Shown here: one piece after another, positions 63,942-64,000 of the stretch | Numbering within the stretch: the stretch's first letter is position 1 | Layout of the letters: each line of letters begins with the position of its first letter | DNA from: Micromonospora sp. WMMD1082 | Lineage (GTDB): Bacteria > Actinomycetota > Actinomycetes > Mycobacteriales > Micromonosporaceae | NCBI RefSeq assembly: GCF_029626175.1 | Contig: NZ_JARUBM010000002.1 | Span: 5,039,001-5,103,000, forward strand | DNA: 64,000 nucleotides | Direction: 5' to 3' | The notes under the pieces: generated by a model | What the model saw: only the letters and a program-made list of their open reading frames with translations | Told to the model about the DNA's origin: nothing | Database searches by the model: none | Position numbers and translations under genes: made by a program

Positions 63942-64000
63942 TCAGTGGCGGGCGCGCTTGAGTTCGTGGAAGGCCGGCATGCGCATCAGCGGCAGGATGC
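63942..64000 (-). CDS. 3' end of an unidentified minus-strand gene
   Basis: A minus-strand frame runs from the window edge to TGA at 63942-63944 and ends ILPLMRMPAFHELKRARH. The basic, helical tail is coding-like and its position after a short gap fits a gene ending here. The family cannot be told from 18 residues. Confidence 0.5.
   Translation of the reverse strand, partial: ILPLMRMPAFHELKRARH

Overview
The window is very G+C-rich actinobacterial chromosome, most likely from Micromonosporaceae (a Micromonospora-like organism). This is inferred from base composition, frequent GTG/TTG starts, -10-like hexamers directly in front of start codons, an XRE/DUF397 pair, a fabI(inhA)-hemH order known from actinobacteria, and a murL/murD2 pair. 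No rRNA, tRNA, CRISPR array or secondary-metabolite assembly line was seen. Most of the window is ordinary core and near-core chromosome.

Layout. 0-12 kb: end of enoyl-ACP reductase, ferrochelatase, NagD-like HAD phosphatase, DUF3097 protein, AI-2E-type exporter, serine hydrolase, NfeD-SPFH membrane pair, a membrane protein and a class A penicillin-binding protein. 12-18 kb is the most disturbed part: a TPP enzyme, a YcaQ/AlkZ-like glycosylase gene carrying an in-frame palindromic insertion, and an XRE-DUF397 locus broken by an IS200/IS605 element with tnpA and tnpB. A 43-bp piece of the following RNA methyltransferase gene is repeated near the glycosylase stop. 18-25 kb: RNA methyltransferase, PucR regulator, divergent murL and murD2 (the alternative route to D-glutamate in peptidoglycan precursors), and a membrane acyltransferase. 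25-31 kb: an amino-sugar module with GlcNAc-type kinase facing an operon of RpiR regulator, SIS protein and an NgcEFG-like sugar ABC importer without its ATPase.

31-42 kb: a family A DNA polymerase, then the three subunits of a PaoABC-like molybdenum hydroxylase split over two strands around a sulfotransferase, with XdhC and a MocA-like nucleotidyltransferase nearby for cofactor supply. Between them (39.0-40.9 kb) lies a decaying patch: a VOC gene, a SigE-type sigma gene and an unidentified gene fragment each carry a one-base frameshift, and an anti-sigma-like protein has a 93-bp tandem repeat. 42-54 kb: amidohydrolase, YdjM-like membrane protein, VOC protein, FUSC protein, DUF1707 protein, then an alpha-glucan group (GT4 glycosyltransferase, glycogen debranching enzyme, divergent GH63-like glucosidase) and an NB-ARC/TPR regulator. 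54-64 kb: secreted subtilisin, TetR regulator, GNAT, HAD, LtrA, two small unknown proteins and a two-domain VOC protein.

The most unusual observations are: the in-frame palindromic element at 14494-14658; two short leaderless upstream ORFs (33104-33148 and 52216-52248) whose stop codons overlap the start of the next gene by four bases; and a family of intergenic palindromes sharing GATCnTGCA arms. No clearly new multi-gene system was found.
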